Shown here: positions 38,598 through 46,587 of the stretch, one piece after another | Layout of the letters: each line of letters opens with the position of its first letter | Position numbering within the stretch: position 1 is the stretch's first letter | The notes under the pieces: model-generated | Seen by the model: the letters and a program-made list of their open reading frames with translations, nothing else | Databases searched by the model: none | What the model was told of the DNA's origin: nothing | DNA from: Gemmatimonas sp. | GTDB lineage: Bacteria; Gemmatimonadota; Gemmatimonadetes; Gemmatimonadales; Gemmatimonadaceae | Length of the DNA stretch: 64,000 bases | Direction of reading: 5' to 3' | Assembly: GCA_011390885.1 (NCBI GenBank) | Contig: JAABRO010000009.1 | Span: 1 to 64,000 of the forward strand | Program-made: the position numbers and the translations under genes

Positions 38598-39836
38598 ATG
38601 CGTCTCGTCCACCTCTCCGACCTGCACCTCGGCTTCCGCCAGTTCGCGCGCCAGACCCCGACAGGCGTGAACCAGCGGGAAGCCGATGTGGCCGATACCA
38701 CGAGCCGCGCCATCACCCAGGTGATCGCGTGCGCGCCCGATGTGGTGCTCGTGGGCGGGGACGTGTTCCACAGCGTGCGCCCGCCCAACACCGCGATCGT
38801 CGACGCCTTCCGGCTGTTCGGACGCCTGCGCGCGGCGCTCCCCGACGCGCTCGTCGTGATGATCGCCGGCAACCACGACGTGCCGCGCTCCAGCGATGCA
38901 GGGTGCATCCTGCAGCTCTTCGCCGAGCTCGGCATCCACGTCGTGCACCGCGGTCCCGAGCGCATCGACGATCCGACGCGCGACCTTGCCGTGCTGGCCG
39001 TGCCGTACGCCATGCCCGGCACGACGTCCGAGACGCCCGTCTACACCACCGATGCGCGCCGCCGCTACAACGTGCTGCTGCTGCACGACGAGGTGCGCGG
39101 CGTGGTGCCGGACGCCGCGCAGCCCGGCGACCGCCTCTACACGCCCATCGATCCGGTCGCGTTCGAGCAGGCGCCGTGGGATTACATCGGGCTCGGCCAC
39201 TATCACGTGTATCGGCCCATCGAAGCGCGACAGGCGGCCACGGGACGGCGCATTCCCACGTACTACAGCGGCTCGCTCGACTACACGAGCACCAACCCGT
39301 GGTCCGATGTGCGCGAAGAGGTCGTGCGCAACGGGGCCGTCGCCGGCGAAGGGAAGGGGTTCATCGAGCATGACCTCGCCACGGGCGCGCACCGGTTTCA
39401 TCCGGTGTCGGTGTCACGCCGGCTGCTCGACCTGCCGGCCATCGACGGCGCGAACCGCACCGCCAGCGACGTCGATGCGCTCATCGCGCGCGCACTCGCG
39501 CAGGCCGGCACCAGCATCGATGACGCGATCGTGCGCCTCGTGGTGAAGAACGTGTCGCGCCACGTCGTGCGCACGCTCGACTACGCGCCGCTGCGCGAGG
39601 CCAGGCGGCGCGCGCTGCACTTCCAGCTCGAGGCCCGCAAGCCCGACGTGCCGGAGGCGGCGGGGATCGCCTCGCCCGGTCGCCGCATCACGCTGCGCGA
39701 CCGGCTTGCCGAGCGCCTGCGCGAGCGACCGCTCGCGCCGGGGCTTGATCGCGACCGCCTCGTGGAGCTCGGCCTCGCGTACCTCGGGCGCGCCGAAGAG
39801 CAGGCCGCGGCCGCACTGCCCGTGGCGGAGGGCTGA
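38598..39836 (+). CDS. sbcD: SbcD nuclease subunit (Mre11 family)
   Basis: 412-aa Mn-dependent phosphoesterase subunit of the SbcCD double-strand-break processing complex. The metallophosphatase motifs appear in order: LVHLSDLHLGF (residues 3-13), LVGGDVFHSVRPP, MIAGNHDVPRSS, LLLHDEVRG, and IGLGHYHVYRPIE. The start at 38598 (MRLVHLSDLHLGF) is standard; a longer frame to 38523 lacks homology. sbcC follows after 2 bp. Confidence 0.95.
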   Translation: MRLVHLSDLHLGFRQFARQTPTGVNQREADVADTTSRAITQVIACAPDVVLVGGDVFHSVRPPNTAIVDAFRLFGRLRAALPDALVVMIAGNHDVPRSSDAGCILQLFAELGIHVVHRGPERIDDPTRDLAVLAVPYAMPGTTSETPVYTTDARRRYNVLLLHDEVRGVVPDAAQPGDRLYTPIDPVAFEQAPWDYIGLGHYHVYRPIEARQAATGRRIPTYYSGSLDYTSTNPWSDVREEVVRNGAVAGEGKGFIEHDLATGAHRFHPVSVSRRLLDLPAIDGANRTASDVDALIARALAQAGTSIDDAIVRLVVKNVSRHVVRTLDYAPLREARRRALHFQLEARKPDVPEAAGIASPGRRITLRDRLAERLRERPLAPGLDRDRLVELGLAYLGRAEEQAAAALPVAEG

Positions 39837-39838
39837 GC

Positions 39839-42304
39839 GTGCGGCTGCACTCGCTTGCGCTGCGCAACTTCCGCCAGCACGTCGACACCAGCATCCGATT
39901 TGCGCCCGGTCTGACCGGCATCATCGGGGCGAACGGTGCCGGCAAGTCCACCATTCTCGAGGCCATCGCCTGGGCGCTGTACGGCAACAGCGCGGCTCGC
40001 GGCACCCGCGACTCGATCCGCCACGCGCGCGCTCCCGAGGGCGCGCCCGTGCGTGTGGAGCTCGAGTTCGAACTCGGCGCGCATCGCTATCGCGTGGAGC
40101 GCACCCTGCGTGGTGCCGAGGTGTTCCTCGACGGCGGCACGACACCCATTGCCCGCACCATCAAGGGCGCCAACGAACTGCTGCAGCGGCGCCTTGGCAT
40201 GTCGCGCGCCGAGTTCTTCAATACGTACTTCACGGGGCAGAAGGAGCTCGACGTGATGGCGGCTCTCGGGCCGACCGATCGCGCGCGCTTCCTCGCCCGG
40301 GTGCTGGGCTACGACCGGCTCACGGCGGCGCAGGAACTGCTTCGCGAGCAGCGGCGCACGCTGATCGCCGAGCTCGCGGGGCTGCGCAGCGGCATGCCCG
40401 ATCCCGAGGTCGTCGCGCGTCGCGTCACCGAGGCCGAGACGCTCGTGGCGGACGCGCGCGAGCGGGCGCAGCGCGCCGGGTCGGTGCTCGAGGCTGCCAC
40501 CGCGCGGCTGCAGGCGATCGGTCCCGCGTGGGAGGCGATCGAGGCGGGGCGCGAACGCTGGCACGCGTTCGACACCGAGCGCCGGCTGGTGGCGCAGTCG
40601 CTCGAGGCTGCCGTGCACGACCACGAACGCGTGCAGCAGGAGCTCGCGGCGCTCGACGCCTCGCGCGCCGAGCTCGGGCCGCTGCTCGAGGTCGTGGCCA
40701 CGCTCCCGGAGCAGCGCGGTGCCCTCGACGCGATGGATGCGCTCGCCGCCGCCGATGGCGAACGCCGTGCGCTCGCCGAGCGGCTCGCCTCGTCGCGCGA
40801 GGAGCTGGCGCGGCTTACGGAGCGTCTCGACAAGCTCGAGAGCGCGCCCCAGCTCGACGTCGAGCAGCGCGCCGCGCTGGACGCCGCGCGACGCGCGCTG
40901 GCGACGACCGAGGCCTCGCTCGACGACGCGCGCACCACATGGGCCCGCGATCGGCAGGAGGCCGAGACGCGCTTCGACGCACTGCGCACGCAGCGGGAGG
41001 AGCTCGCGGCGCAGCAGGCCACGCTCGAGGGACTCGGCGAGGACAGTCCGTGCCCCACCTGTGCGCGCCCGCTTGGCGCGTCCTATCGCGGCGTGCTGGC
41101 GCTCATCACGGAGCAGCTCGAAACGGTGCTCGTGGATGCGGCGTACTTCCGCAATCGCGTGCGGCAGCTGGCGGGCACGCCGGAGGCCGTCACGGCGCTC
41201 GAGGCGCGACGCGCGGCGCAGCAGCAGGACGTGAGCGCAGGCGAGCGTCGTGCCGCGCGCATTCACGCGGCGCTCCAGGAACGCGAGCAGCTGCGGCCGC
41301 AGCAGGCCACGCTGCGCCAGCGCACCGAGGAGGCGGCGCGGCGACTCGAGGCGCTGCCGGCAGGATACGACGCCGAAGCGCACCGTGCGCTGCGCGCCGA
41401 TGTGGCCCGCCGTGGCGAGGTGGCCACGCGCGTCGCACAGCTGCAGGGGGCGCTCGATCGCGTGGCCCCGCTCACGGTGCGGCGTGATGCGCTCGCGGCC
41501 GACGCGCAGGCGAAGCGCGCACGCCTGGAGTCGCTGGTCGCCTCGATCGGCACGCTCGACTTCGACGCGGCGCGCCATGCGGCACTGCGCGCCGAGCAGG
41601 CGGACGCTGCACGCGCGGTGCACCAGGCGGAGCTCGACGTGGCCGAGGCGCGCGGGGCCAGCGAGCGGGCGGAGCAGCAGCGCGAGCAGGCGCGCCGAGC
41701 ACACGCCGACCTGGCGACGCTGCAGGCGCGCGCCGCGCTGCTCGAGGGCGAACGCTCGCTGCACGATGAACTCGACGAGGCCTTTGGCGAGCTGCGCGCC
41801 GAGCTCAACGACCGGCTTCGTCCGGAGCTCTCGGAGCTGGCGAGCGGATTCCTCGAGGCGCTCACCGATGGGCGCTACGCCGCGCTCGAGCTCGACGACG
41901 ACTACGCGGTGCAGGTGCTCGAGGATGGACTGCCGAAGTCGGTGCTGTCGGGCGGAGAGGAGGATCTGTGCAACCTCGTGCTGCGGCTGGCGATCTCGCA
42001 GATGATCGCCGAGCGTGCAGGTCAGGAGTTCTCGCTGCTGATCCTCGATGAGGTGTTCGGTTCACTCGACGAGTCGCGGCGCGAGAACGTACTGGCGTTG
42101 CTGCGTCGCCTGCACGATCGTTTCGAGCAGGTGATGGTGATCACGCACATCGAAGACGTTCGCGAGGGGCTCGACCGGGTGCTCATGGTGACCTACGACG
42201 CGGAGCGCGGCACGAGTCGCGTGGAGGCGTCTGCCGGCGGTGCGGCGGGTGCCGAGGCGGCGGCGTGGACGACGGACCTCGATGCCGCGGAGGCGGTCGC
42301 GTGA
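39839..42304 (+). CDS. sbcC: SbcC ATPase (Rad50 family)
   Basis: 821-aa SMC-like ATPase partner of SbcD. Walker A GANGAGKST is at residues 30-38. A long coiled coil is interrupted by the zinc hook CPTC (C405, C408) of CPTCARPLG. The second coil leads to the ABC signature LSGGEEDL near 703 and Walker B LLILDEVFGSLD near 733. The GTG start at 39839 gives MRLHSLALRNFRQH, the usual beginning. The stop overlaps the GTG start of a GNAT gene. Confidence 0.95.
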   Translation: MRLHSLALRNFRQHVDTSIRFAPGLTGIIGANGAGKSTILEAIAWALYGNSAARGTRDSIRHARAPEGAPVRVELEFELGAHRYRVERTLRGAEVFLDGGTTPIARTIKGANELLQRRLGMSRAEFFNTYFTGQKELDVMAALGPTDRARFLARVLGYDRLTAAQELLREQRRTLIAELAGLRSGMPDPEVVARRVTEAETLVADARERAQRAGSVLEAATARLQAIGPAWEAIEAGRERWHAFDTERRLVAQSLEAAVHDHERVQQELAALDASRAELGPLLEVVATLPEQRGALDAMDALAAADGERRALAERLASSREELARLTERLDKLESAPQLDVEQRAALDAARRALATTEASLDDARTTWARDRQEAETRFDALRTQREELAAQQATLEGLGEDSPCPTCARPLGASYRGVLALITEQLETVLVDAAYFRNRVRQLAGTPEAVTALEARRAAQQQDVSAGERRAARIHAALQEREQLRPQQATLRQRTEEAARRLEALPAGYDAEAHRALRADVARRGEVATRVAQLQGALDRVAPLTVRRDALAADAQAKRARLESLVASIGTLDFDAARHAALRAEQADAARAVHQAELDVAEARGASERAEQQREQARRAHADLATLQARAALLEGERSLHDELDEAFGELRAELNDRLRPELSELASGFLEALTDGRYAALELDDDYAVQVLEDGLPKSVLSGGEEDLCNLVLRLAISQMIAERAGQEFSLLILDEVFGSLDESRRENVLALLRRLHDRFEQVMVITHIEDVREGLDRVLMVTYDAERGTSRVEASAGGAAGAEAAAWTTDLDAAEAVA

Positions 42305-43278
42305 CGGCCGCACCGCGCACGGCGCGCGTCCCCCGCCCGATCGAGGGGCCGCTGGCGCTCACGGAGGCCGACATCCCCGCATTGAACGTGGTGTTCAGCG
42401 ATGCGTTCAGCGATCGCTATCGCCGCGACGGCATGGCGGGCGTGCGCGTGCCGCCGCTCAATCCGCTCATCTGGCGGTATGCGATTGCCGGGGCGGGCGA
42501 GGGAGCCATGTGCTGGCGGGACGAGCGCCACCAGATCGTGGCGTTCAACATCGCGCATCACGCCGGCGTGGAGGGATGGATGGGGCCGCTGTGCGTGCGT
42601 CCCGATCAGCAGGGCGCGGGGCTCGGCACCACCATCGTGCGCGCCGGCATGTCGTGGCTGCGCCGGCAGGGCGCGCGCGTGATCGGACTCGAGACGATGC
42701 CACGCACGGTGGACAACATCGGCTTCTACTCCTCGCTCGGTTTCGTCCCCGGTGCGCTCACGATCACGCTCACCATGGAGGCGGCGACCGACGATCGGCC
42801 GTTGCAGCTGCTCTCGCGTCGCTCGCCACTCGAGCGCTCGGGCACGGTGGAGGCCTGTCGTGCCCTCACGGCCCGTCTGCTCCCCGGCTACGACTTCACG
42901 CGCGAGATCGACCTCACGGAACGCATGGCGCTCGGTGACACGGTGCTGCTGGGCGATCCGGCGGCGCCCTCAGGCTACGCGGTGTGTCACGCCGTACCGC
43001 TCGTGGAGGGGCGCGCGCGCGACGAGTTGCGTGTGCTCAAGCTCGTGCTCGAGCGGCGCTCCGACCTGCCGGCGCTCATGCGCGCCCTCGCGGATTTCGC
43101 GAAACGGGCCGGCACCGCGCGCGTGGCGGTGCGCATGCAGGGCGACTACGACGATGCGTATCGGGTGCTCATCGCGCTCGACGCACGCGTGCGATGGACC
43201 GACCTGCGCATGAGCGTGCACGGATGGAACGAGTACCCGCCCACGCAGGGCATGGTGCTGTCGAACTGGGAGATCTGA
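42301..43278 (+). CDS. GNAT-family acetyltransferase, probably two tandem domains
   Basis: 325 aa. The N-terminal domain has the acetyl-CoA motif VRPDQQGAGLGTTIVRAG and IGFYSSLGFVPG near residues 95-150. The C-terminal ~150 residues look like a second, degenerate GNAT domain (RMQGDYDDAYRVLIALDARV). The GTG start at 42301 overlaps the sbcC stop (GTGA), so it is translationally coupled to a DNA-repair operon. Its substrate is unknown. The usual reading is small-molecule or protein acetylation. Confidence 0.85.
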   Translation: MTAAPRTARVPRPIEGPLALTEADIPALNVVFSDAFSDRYRRDGMAGVRVPPLNPLIWRYAIAGAGEGAMCWRDERHQIVAFNIAHHAGVEGWMGPLCVRPDQQGAGLGTTIVRAGMSWLRRQGARVIGLETMPRTVDNIGFYSSLGFVPGALTITLTMEAATDDRPLQLLSRRSPLERSGTVEACRALTARLLPGYDFTREIDLTERMALGDTVLLGDPAAPSGYAVCHAVPLVEGRARDELRVLKLVLERRSDLPALMRALADFAKRAGTARVAVRMQGDYDDAYRVLIALDARVRWTDLRMSVHGWNEYPPTQGMVLSNWEI

Positions 43279-43315
43279 CGCACGGCCGCGCGACGCACTC
43301 CTCCGCGCGTGCGGC

Positions 43316-43510
43316 TCAGCGCTTCGACTTGACCTGCTGCACCACCGAGGGCTCGACCGGATCGGGCGTGTCACGCACCACGATGCGCCAGATCACGATG
43401 AAGACGCCGGCGGTCAGCAGCAGGTGCACCCAGCCGGGCGCGGTGCTCGTGAACGTCACCCAGGCCCAGCCCACGAGCATGGCGACGGCGGAGAGAATCC
43501 AGAGGTCCAT
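43316..43510 (-). CDS. small membrane protein, lmo0937/DUF5670-like
   Basis: 64 aa from the ATG at 43510 (MDLWILSAVAMLVGWAWV); a GTG at 43543 would add 11 residues. Two membrane helices and a basic tail (VVRDTPDPVEPSVVQQVKSK). The spacing of the helices, and the segment LLLTAGVFIVIWRIV, resemble the lmo0937 family of tiny envelope proteins. It converges on the GNAT gene. Confidence 0.65.
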   Translation of the reverse strand: MDLWILSAVAMLVGWAWVTFTSTAPGWVHLLLTAGVFIVIWRIVVRDTPDPVEPSVVQQVKSKR

Positions 43511-44035
43511 CGAACCCGGGGTGATGGCGTGATTGCGCGACACGGGACGCGTCAGGTAGCTTCCGGAAGATAGTCGACGAGGCGGTGCAGCGTCGACGTC
43601 ACCAACGGTTCGGGACGGAGAGATTTATTTCTTGAGCCGATAAGCTCTTGGAGTGGGCCTGACATACTGTGTGGACGCCATGCCCCAGTGCGGGGAAGGC
43701 GGAAGCGGGGTGAGGGTCTCATGATTTCCACTGGGCTTCAAGATCACCTCTTCGCTCCCGGTTTTGTCGCAACGGCTCCGCTTCGGCGGGGCCGTTGTCG
43801 TTTGCGAACCATCGCGTGAGGGCGTGGTGCCTTGGCGCGCGCTTGCCGGCCGCCCGACCCGGCAGCACAATCGGGGAGGGGCGCCCCGCACGCCGGGAAC
43901 GCGCGACCTGCTCCGGGGGTTTTCCACCACGTGGGCCGTGACCGGCCGGCTCACGGATGGCCCGCGGCACGCCACCGGCGCTCTGCCGCACCGACCGATC
44001 CCACCCGGATCGCCATTCTGAACTGGCCGGACCTG
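43511..44035. other. 525-bp region without a convincing gene
   Basis: This stretch precedes the pterin cluster. Short frames inside it lack coding character. It includes the window's most AT-rich patch, GAGATTTATTTCTTGAG near 43620-43636, and a strong UUCG hairpin at 43770-43797. From about 43630 to 43800 the sequence could be a small RNA or a long leader of the downstream genes, but I match it to no known RNA family (no tRNA T-loop, tmRNA, SRP or preQ1 pattern). Confidence 0.5.
43770..43797 (+). terminator. 12-bp stem with UUCG tetraloop
   Basis: CAACGGCTCCGC, TTCG, then GCGGGGCCGTTG form a 12-bp stem (one T-G pair) capped by a UUCG loop, followed by TCGTTTGCG. It looks like an intrinsic terminator or the 3' stem of a small RNA on the plus strand. 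It lies about 240 bp upstream of the pterin synthase gene. Confidence 0.6.
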
Positions 44036-44458
44036 ATGATGTCGATGCCCATGGTCACCGTGACCCGGCGGCTGCGCTTCAATGCGGCCCACCGGGTGCA
44101 CAATCCCGCCCTCTCCGACGAGGAGAACGCGCGGCTGTTCGGCAAGTGCAACAACCGCAACTGGCACGGGCACAACTACGTGCTGGAAGTGTCGCTGCGC
44201 GGGCCGATCGATCCGGTCACCGGCTACGTGATCGACCTGGGGCGGGTGCGCGACATCGTCGAGCGCGAAGTGATCGAGAAGACCGATCACCGCAACCTGA
44301 ATCTCGAAGTGGACTACCTGGCGGGTATCAACCCGACCTCGGAAAATATCGTCGTGGCCATGTGGCGCGTGCTGGAGCCGTCGTTGCGGCCGGCGCAGCT
44401 GCAGCGCCTCCGCCTCTGGGAAACCGAGAACAACTATGTCGAATATGACGGGGAGTGA
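44036..44458 (+). CDS. 6-pyruvoyl-tetrahydropterin synthase
   Basis: 140 aa. The product converts dihydroneopterin triphosphate to 6-pyruvoyl-tetrahydropterin. The zinc ligands are H19 (FNAAHR) and H44/H46 (RNWHGHNY). C38 in LFGKCNN and D84-H85 in KTDHRNLN have the same spacing as the Cys-Asp-His triad of the animal enzyme. The block [15 protein letters not shown] matches the animal-type PTPS far better than E. coli QueD. The start at 44036 gives [23 protein letters not shown] cyclohydrolase I follows after 4 bp. A role in queuosine synthesis cannot be excluded. Confidence 0.87.
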   Translation: MMSMPMVTVTRRLRFNAAHRVHNPALSDEENARLFGKCNNRNWHGHNYVLEVSLRGPIDPVTGYVIDLGRVRDIVEREVIEKTDHRNLNLEVDYLAGINPTSENIVVAMWRVLEPSLRPAQLQRLRLWETENNYVEYDGE

Positions 44459-44462
44459 GCGC

Positions 44463-45122
44463 ATGATCCGGCCGAGCCGAGATCTCATCGACCCGGCGCT
44501 GCTCCGCGCCGCCACGGAACTCGACTCCGACGACCTGTCGGTGGACACCGACCGCATGCACGAGTTCGAGCACGTCGTGCGGCGCCAGCTCGAGCTGATC
44601 GGCGAAGATCCGGAGCGCGAAGGGCTGCTCAAGACTCCGAGCCGTGTGGCCAAGGCGCTGTCGTGGCTCACGCGCGGCTACGAGCTCGACCCCGCCGAGG
44701 TCATCGGCGACGCGCTGTTCGCGGAAAACCATGAGAACATGGTCATGGTGCGCGACATCGAGCTCTACTCCATGTGCGAGCACCACATGCTCCCCTTCTT
44801 CGGGCGCGCGCACGTGGCGTACATCCCGAACGGCAAGATCGTGGGGCTGTCCAAGATCCCGCGCGTGGTGGAAGTGTTCGCGCGGCGCCTGCAGGTGCAG
44901 GAGCGGCTCGGCGAGCAGGTGGCGGACGCGCTCGAGGACGTGCTCAAGCCCAAGGGCGTGGGCGTGGTCATCGAGGCGGTGCACCTCTGCATGATGATGC
45001 GCGGCGTGGAGAAGCAGAACTCGCGCACCATCACGTCGTCGCTGCGCGGCGTGTTCAAGGACGATGCGCGCACGCGCAGCGAGTTCCTGCGCCTCGCGCA
45101 CCCGAACGGGGCGGGGTATTGA
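44463..45122 (+). CDS. folE: GTP cyclohydrolase I
   Basis: 219 aa; converts GTP to dihydroneopterin triphosphate. Zinc ligands are C105, H108 ([11 protein letters not shown]) and C176 ([12 protein letters not shown]). [20 protein letters not shown] is the conserved core helix. The start at 44463 ([10 protein letters not shown]) follows GGGGAG at 8 nt; earlier in-frame ATGs at 44436 and 44445 overlap the upstream gene. Its product is the substrate of the adjacent pterin synthase. Confidence 0.95.
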   Translation: MIRPSRDLIDPALLRAATELDSDDLSVDTDRMHEFEHVVRRQLELIGEDPEREGLLKTPSRVAKALSWLTRGYELDPAEVIGDALFAENHENMVMVRDIELYSMCEHHMLPFFGRAHVAYIPNGKIVGLSKIPRVVEVFARRLQVQERLGEQVADALEDVLKPKGVGVVIEAVHLCMMMRGVEKQNSRTITSSLRGVFKDDARTRSEFLRLAHPNGAGY

Positions 45123-45838
45123 GCGCCTCGCTCCACGGCAGGACCGCGGTCGTCACCGGGGCCTCGCGCGGGATCGGGCTTGCGGTGGCGGCGGCACTCA
45201 CGTCGGCCGGCGTGCGCACGTGGATGATCGCGCGCCACGCCGGCCGGCTGCACGAGGCGGCGCGGCAGCTCGGCAGCAACGCGTTCACGCACCCGTGCGA
45301 TGTGTCCGATGGGGAAGCGGTGTCGCGCGCGGCGTCCGTGATGAGCGAAGCGCTCGGTGGCGCGCCGGACATCCTCGTGAACAACGCCGGCCTCTTCCCG
45401 CTCGTGAGCGTGGAGGCCACGAGCCCCGAGGTGTTCGCCGAGACCATGAACGTGAACGTGGTGGCGCCGTTCCGTTTCGTGCGCGCCTTCGTGGGCGACA
45501 TGCGGGCGCGTGGCCACGGCCACATCGTGACCATCGGCAGCGTGGCCGACCGCAACGCCTTCCCGGAGAACGGTGCCTACGCCGCCAGCAAGACGGCGCA
45601 GCGCGCGTTCCACGAGGTGCTGCGGCAGGAGCTGCGCGGCAGCGGCGTGCGCGCCTCGCTCGTGAGCCCCGGCCCCACCGACACCGACATCTGGGACCCC
45701 GTCGATCCCGACAATCGCGAGGGTTTTCCGCCGCGTGCGCTCATGCTCCGCCCCGAGGATGTCGCCGACGCGGTGCTCTGGGCCGTGACGCGACCGACGC
45801 ACGTGAACATCGAGGAGCTGCGCCTCTCACGCAGTTGA
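45119..45838 (+). CDS. short-chain dehydrogenase/reductase, possibly a pterin reductase
   Basis: 239-aa SDR. The cofactor motif TGASRGIG is at residues 13-20, NNAG at 88-91, and the catalytic S141, Y154 (YAASK) and K158 are all present. The TTG start at 45119 overlaps the folE stop (TTGA) behind a purine-rich GGGGCGGGG. SDRs act on many substrates. The fixed position behind PTPS and GTP cyclohydrolase I suggests a sepiapterin-reductase-like step, but nothing in the sequence alone proves it. Confidence 0.85.
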   Translation: MSASLHGRTAVVTGASRGIGLAVAAALTSAGVRTWMIARHAGRLHEAARQLGSNAFTHPCDVSDGEAVSRAASVMSEALGGAPDILVNNAGLFPLVSVEATSPEVFAETMNVNVVAPFRFVRAFVGDMRARGHGHIVTIGSVADRNAFPENGAYAASKTAQRAFHEVLRQELRGSGVRASLVSPGPTDTDIWDPVDPDNREGFPPRALMLRPEDVADAVLWAVTRPTHVNIEELRLSRS

Positions 45839-45873
45839 TGTCCGCGCGTCACGTGCGCGCATAAGTTTCCCGC

Positions 45874-46563
45874 ATGCACGTGGATCTCGTCGAATCGCTG
45901 CGGTGCCCGCGCGGCCACGCCGATGGCTGGCTGGTCGCGACCGCCGATGTCGTCTCGGATCGGCGCATCGTGCGCGGCACTCTCGGCTGCCCGACGTGCG
46001 GCGCCGAGTGGCCGGTCGTCGAGGGTGAAGTCGCCCTCGACGCGGCAGCGCCTGCGGATCATGTCGGCGCGGCCACACCCACGGCAGGTCTCGACGCCGC
46101 GCGCCTCCCCACGGCCGGTGAAGAGGCGCTGCGGGCCGACGCGCTGCGCGCCGCCGCACTGCTCGACCTCAGGGACTCGCGGGGGGCCGTGGCGCTGCTC
46201 GGCGAGTCGGCGCGCCTCGCTGACGCCCTGGTCGAACTCACCGGCGTGCTGGTGCTTGCGGTCAATGCACCTGCTGGCGTGGCATTCGCGCATACGCGCC
46301 TTCGTGTGTCCGATGCGCTGCCGCTGGGCGTGGGCACGCTGCGCGGGGCGCACGTCGACGCCGCGCATGGCGCGGAAGACTGGCTCGCGAGCGCCGTGCG
46401 GGCGGTGGAGCAGGGCGGACGCATCGTGGCGCCCACGTCGGCCATGCTCCCCGGCGACCTGCGCGAACTCGCGCGCGACGACGCGGAGTGGGTGGCCGAG
46501 GTGCGCGTCGCGGCCAGCGGCCTGGTGCCGCTCAGGCGGGGCGGCGATCCGATGGCGCGCTGA
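45874..46563 (+). CDS. hypothetical protein with Trm112-like zinc-binding N-terminus
   Basis: 229 aa. Residues 1-55 carry a Trm112/zinc-ribbon-like segment, SLRCPRGH ... LGCPTCGAEWPVVEGEV. The remainder resembles a methyltransferase fold without a clear SAM-binding motif (LLDLRDSRGAVALLGESARL lacks the usual GxGxG), so it may be catalytically inactive. The reading frame is long and well bounded: it starts 35 bp after the SDR stop and ends 24 bp before the convergent regulator gene. Function unknown. Confidence 0.68.
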   Translation: MHVDLVESLRCPRGHADGWLVATADVVSDRRIVRGTLGCPTCGAEWPVVEGEVALDAAAPADHVGAATPTAGLDAARLPTAGEEALRADALRAAALLDLRDSRGAVALLGESARLADALVELTGVLVLAVNAPAGVAFAHTRLRVSDALPLGVGTLRGAHVDAAHGAEDWLASAVRAVEQGGRIVAPTSAMLPGDLRELARDDAEWVAEVRVAASGLVPLRRGGDPMAR

Positions 46564-46564
46564 G

Positions 46565-46587
46565 CGCCGGCACCGTCGGCGCCGGCG
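46565..46587. terminator. hairpin between convergent genes
   Basis: CGCCGGC and GCCGGCG form a 7-bp stem with a 9-nt loop, exactly filling the gap between the two convergent stop codons. It may terminate in both directions. There is no U-tract. Confidence 0.45.

Noticed and set aside
43719-44021. Short open frames inside the gap before the pterin operon (plus 43764-44021, minus 43719-43991)
   Set aside because: Composition is not protein-like, no family match, and no ribosome binding site. A non-coding role fits better.
43511-44035. tRNA, tmRNA, SRP RNA, or preQ1/THF riboswitch
   Set aside because: No T-loop TTCGAnTC with matching stem, no tmRNA end, no GGAAG/AGCAG SRP loop and no preQ1 or THF core was found.
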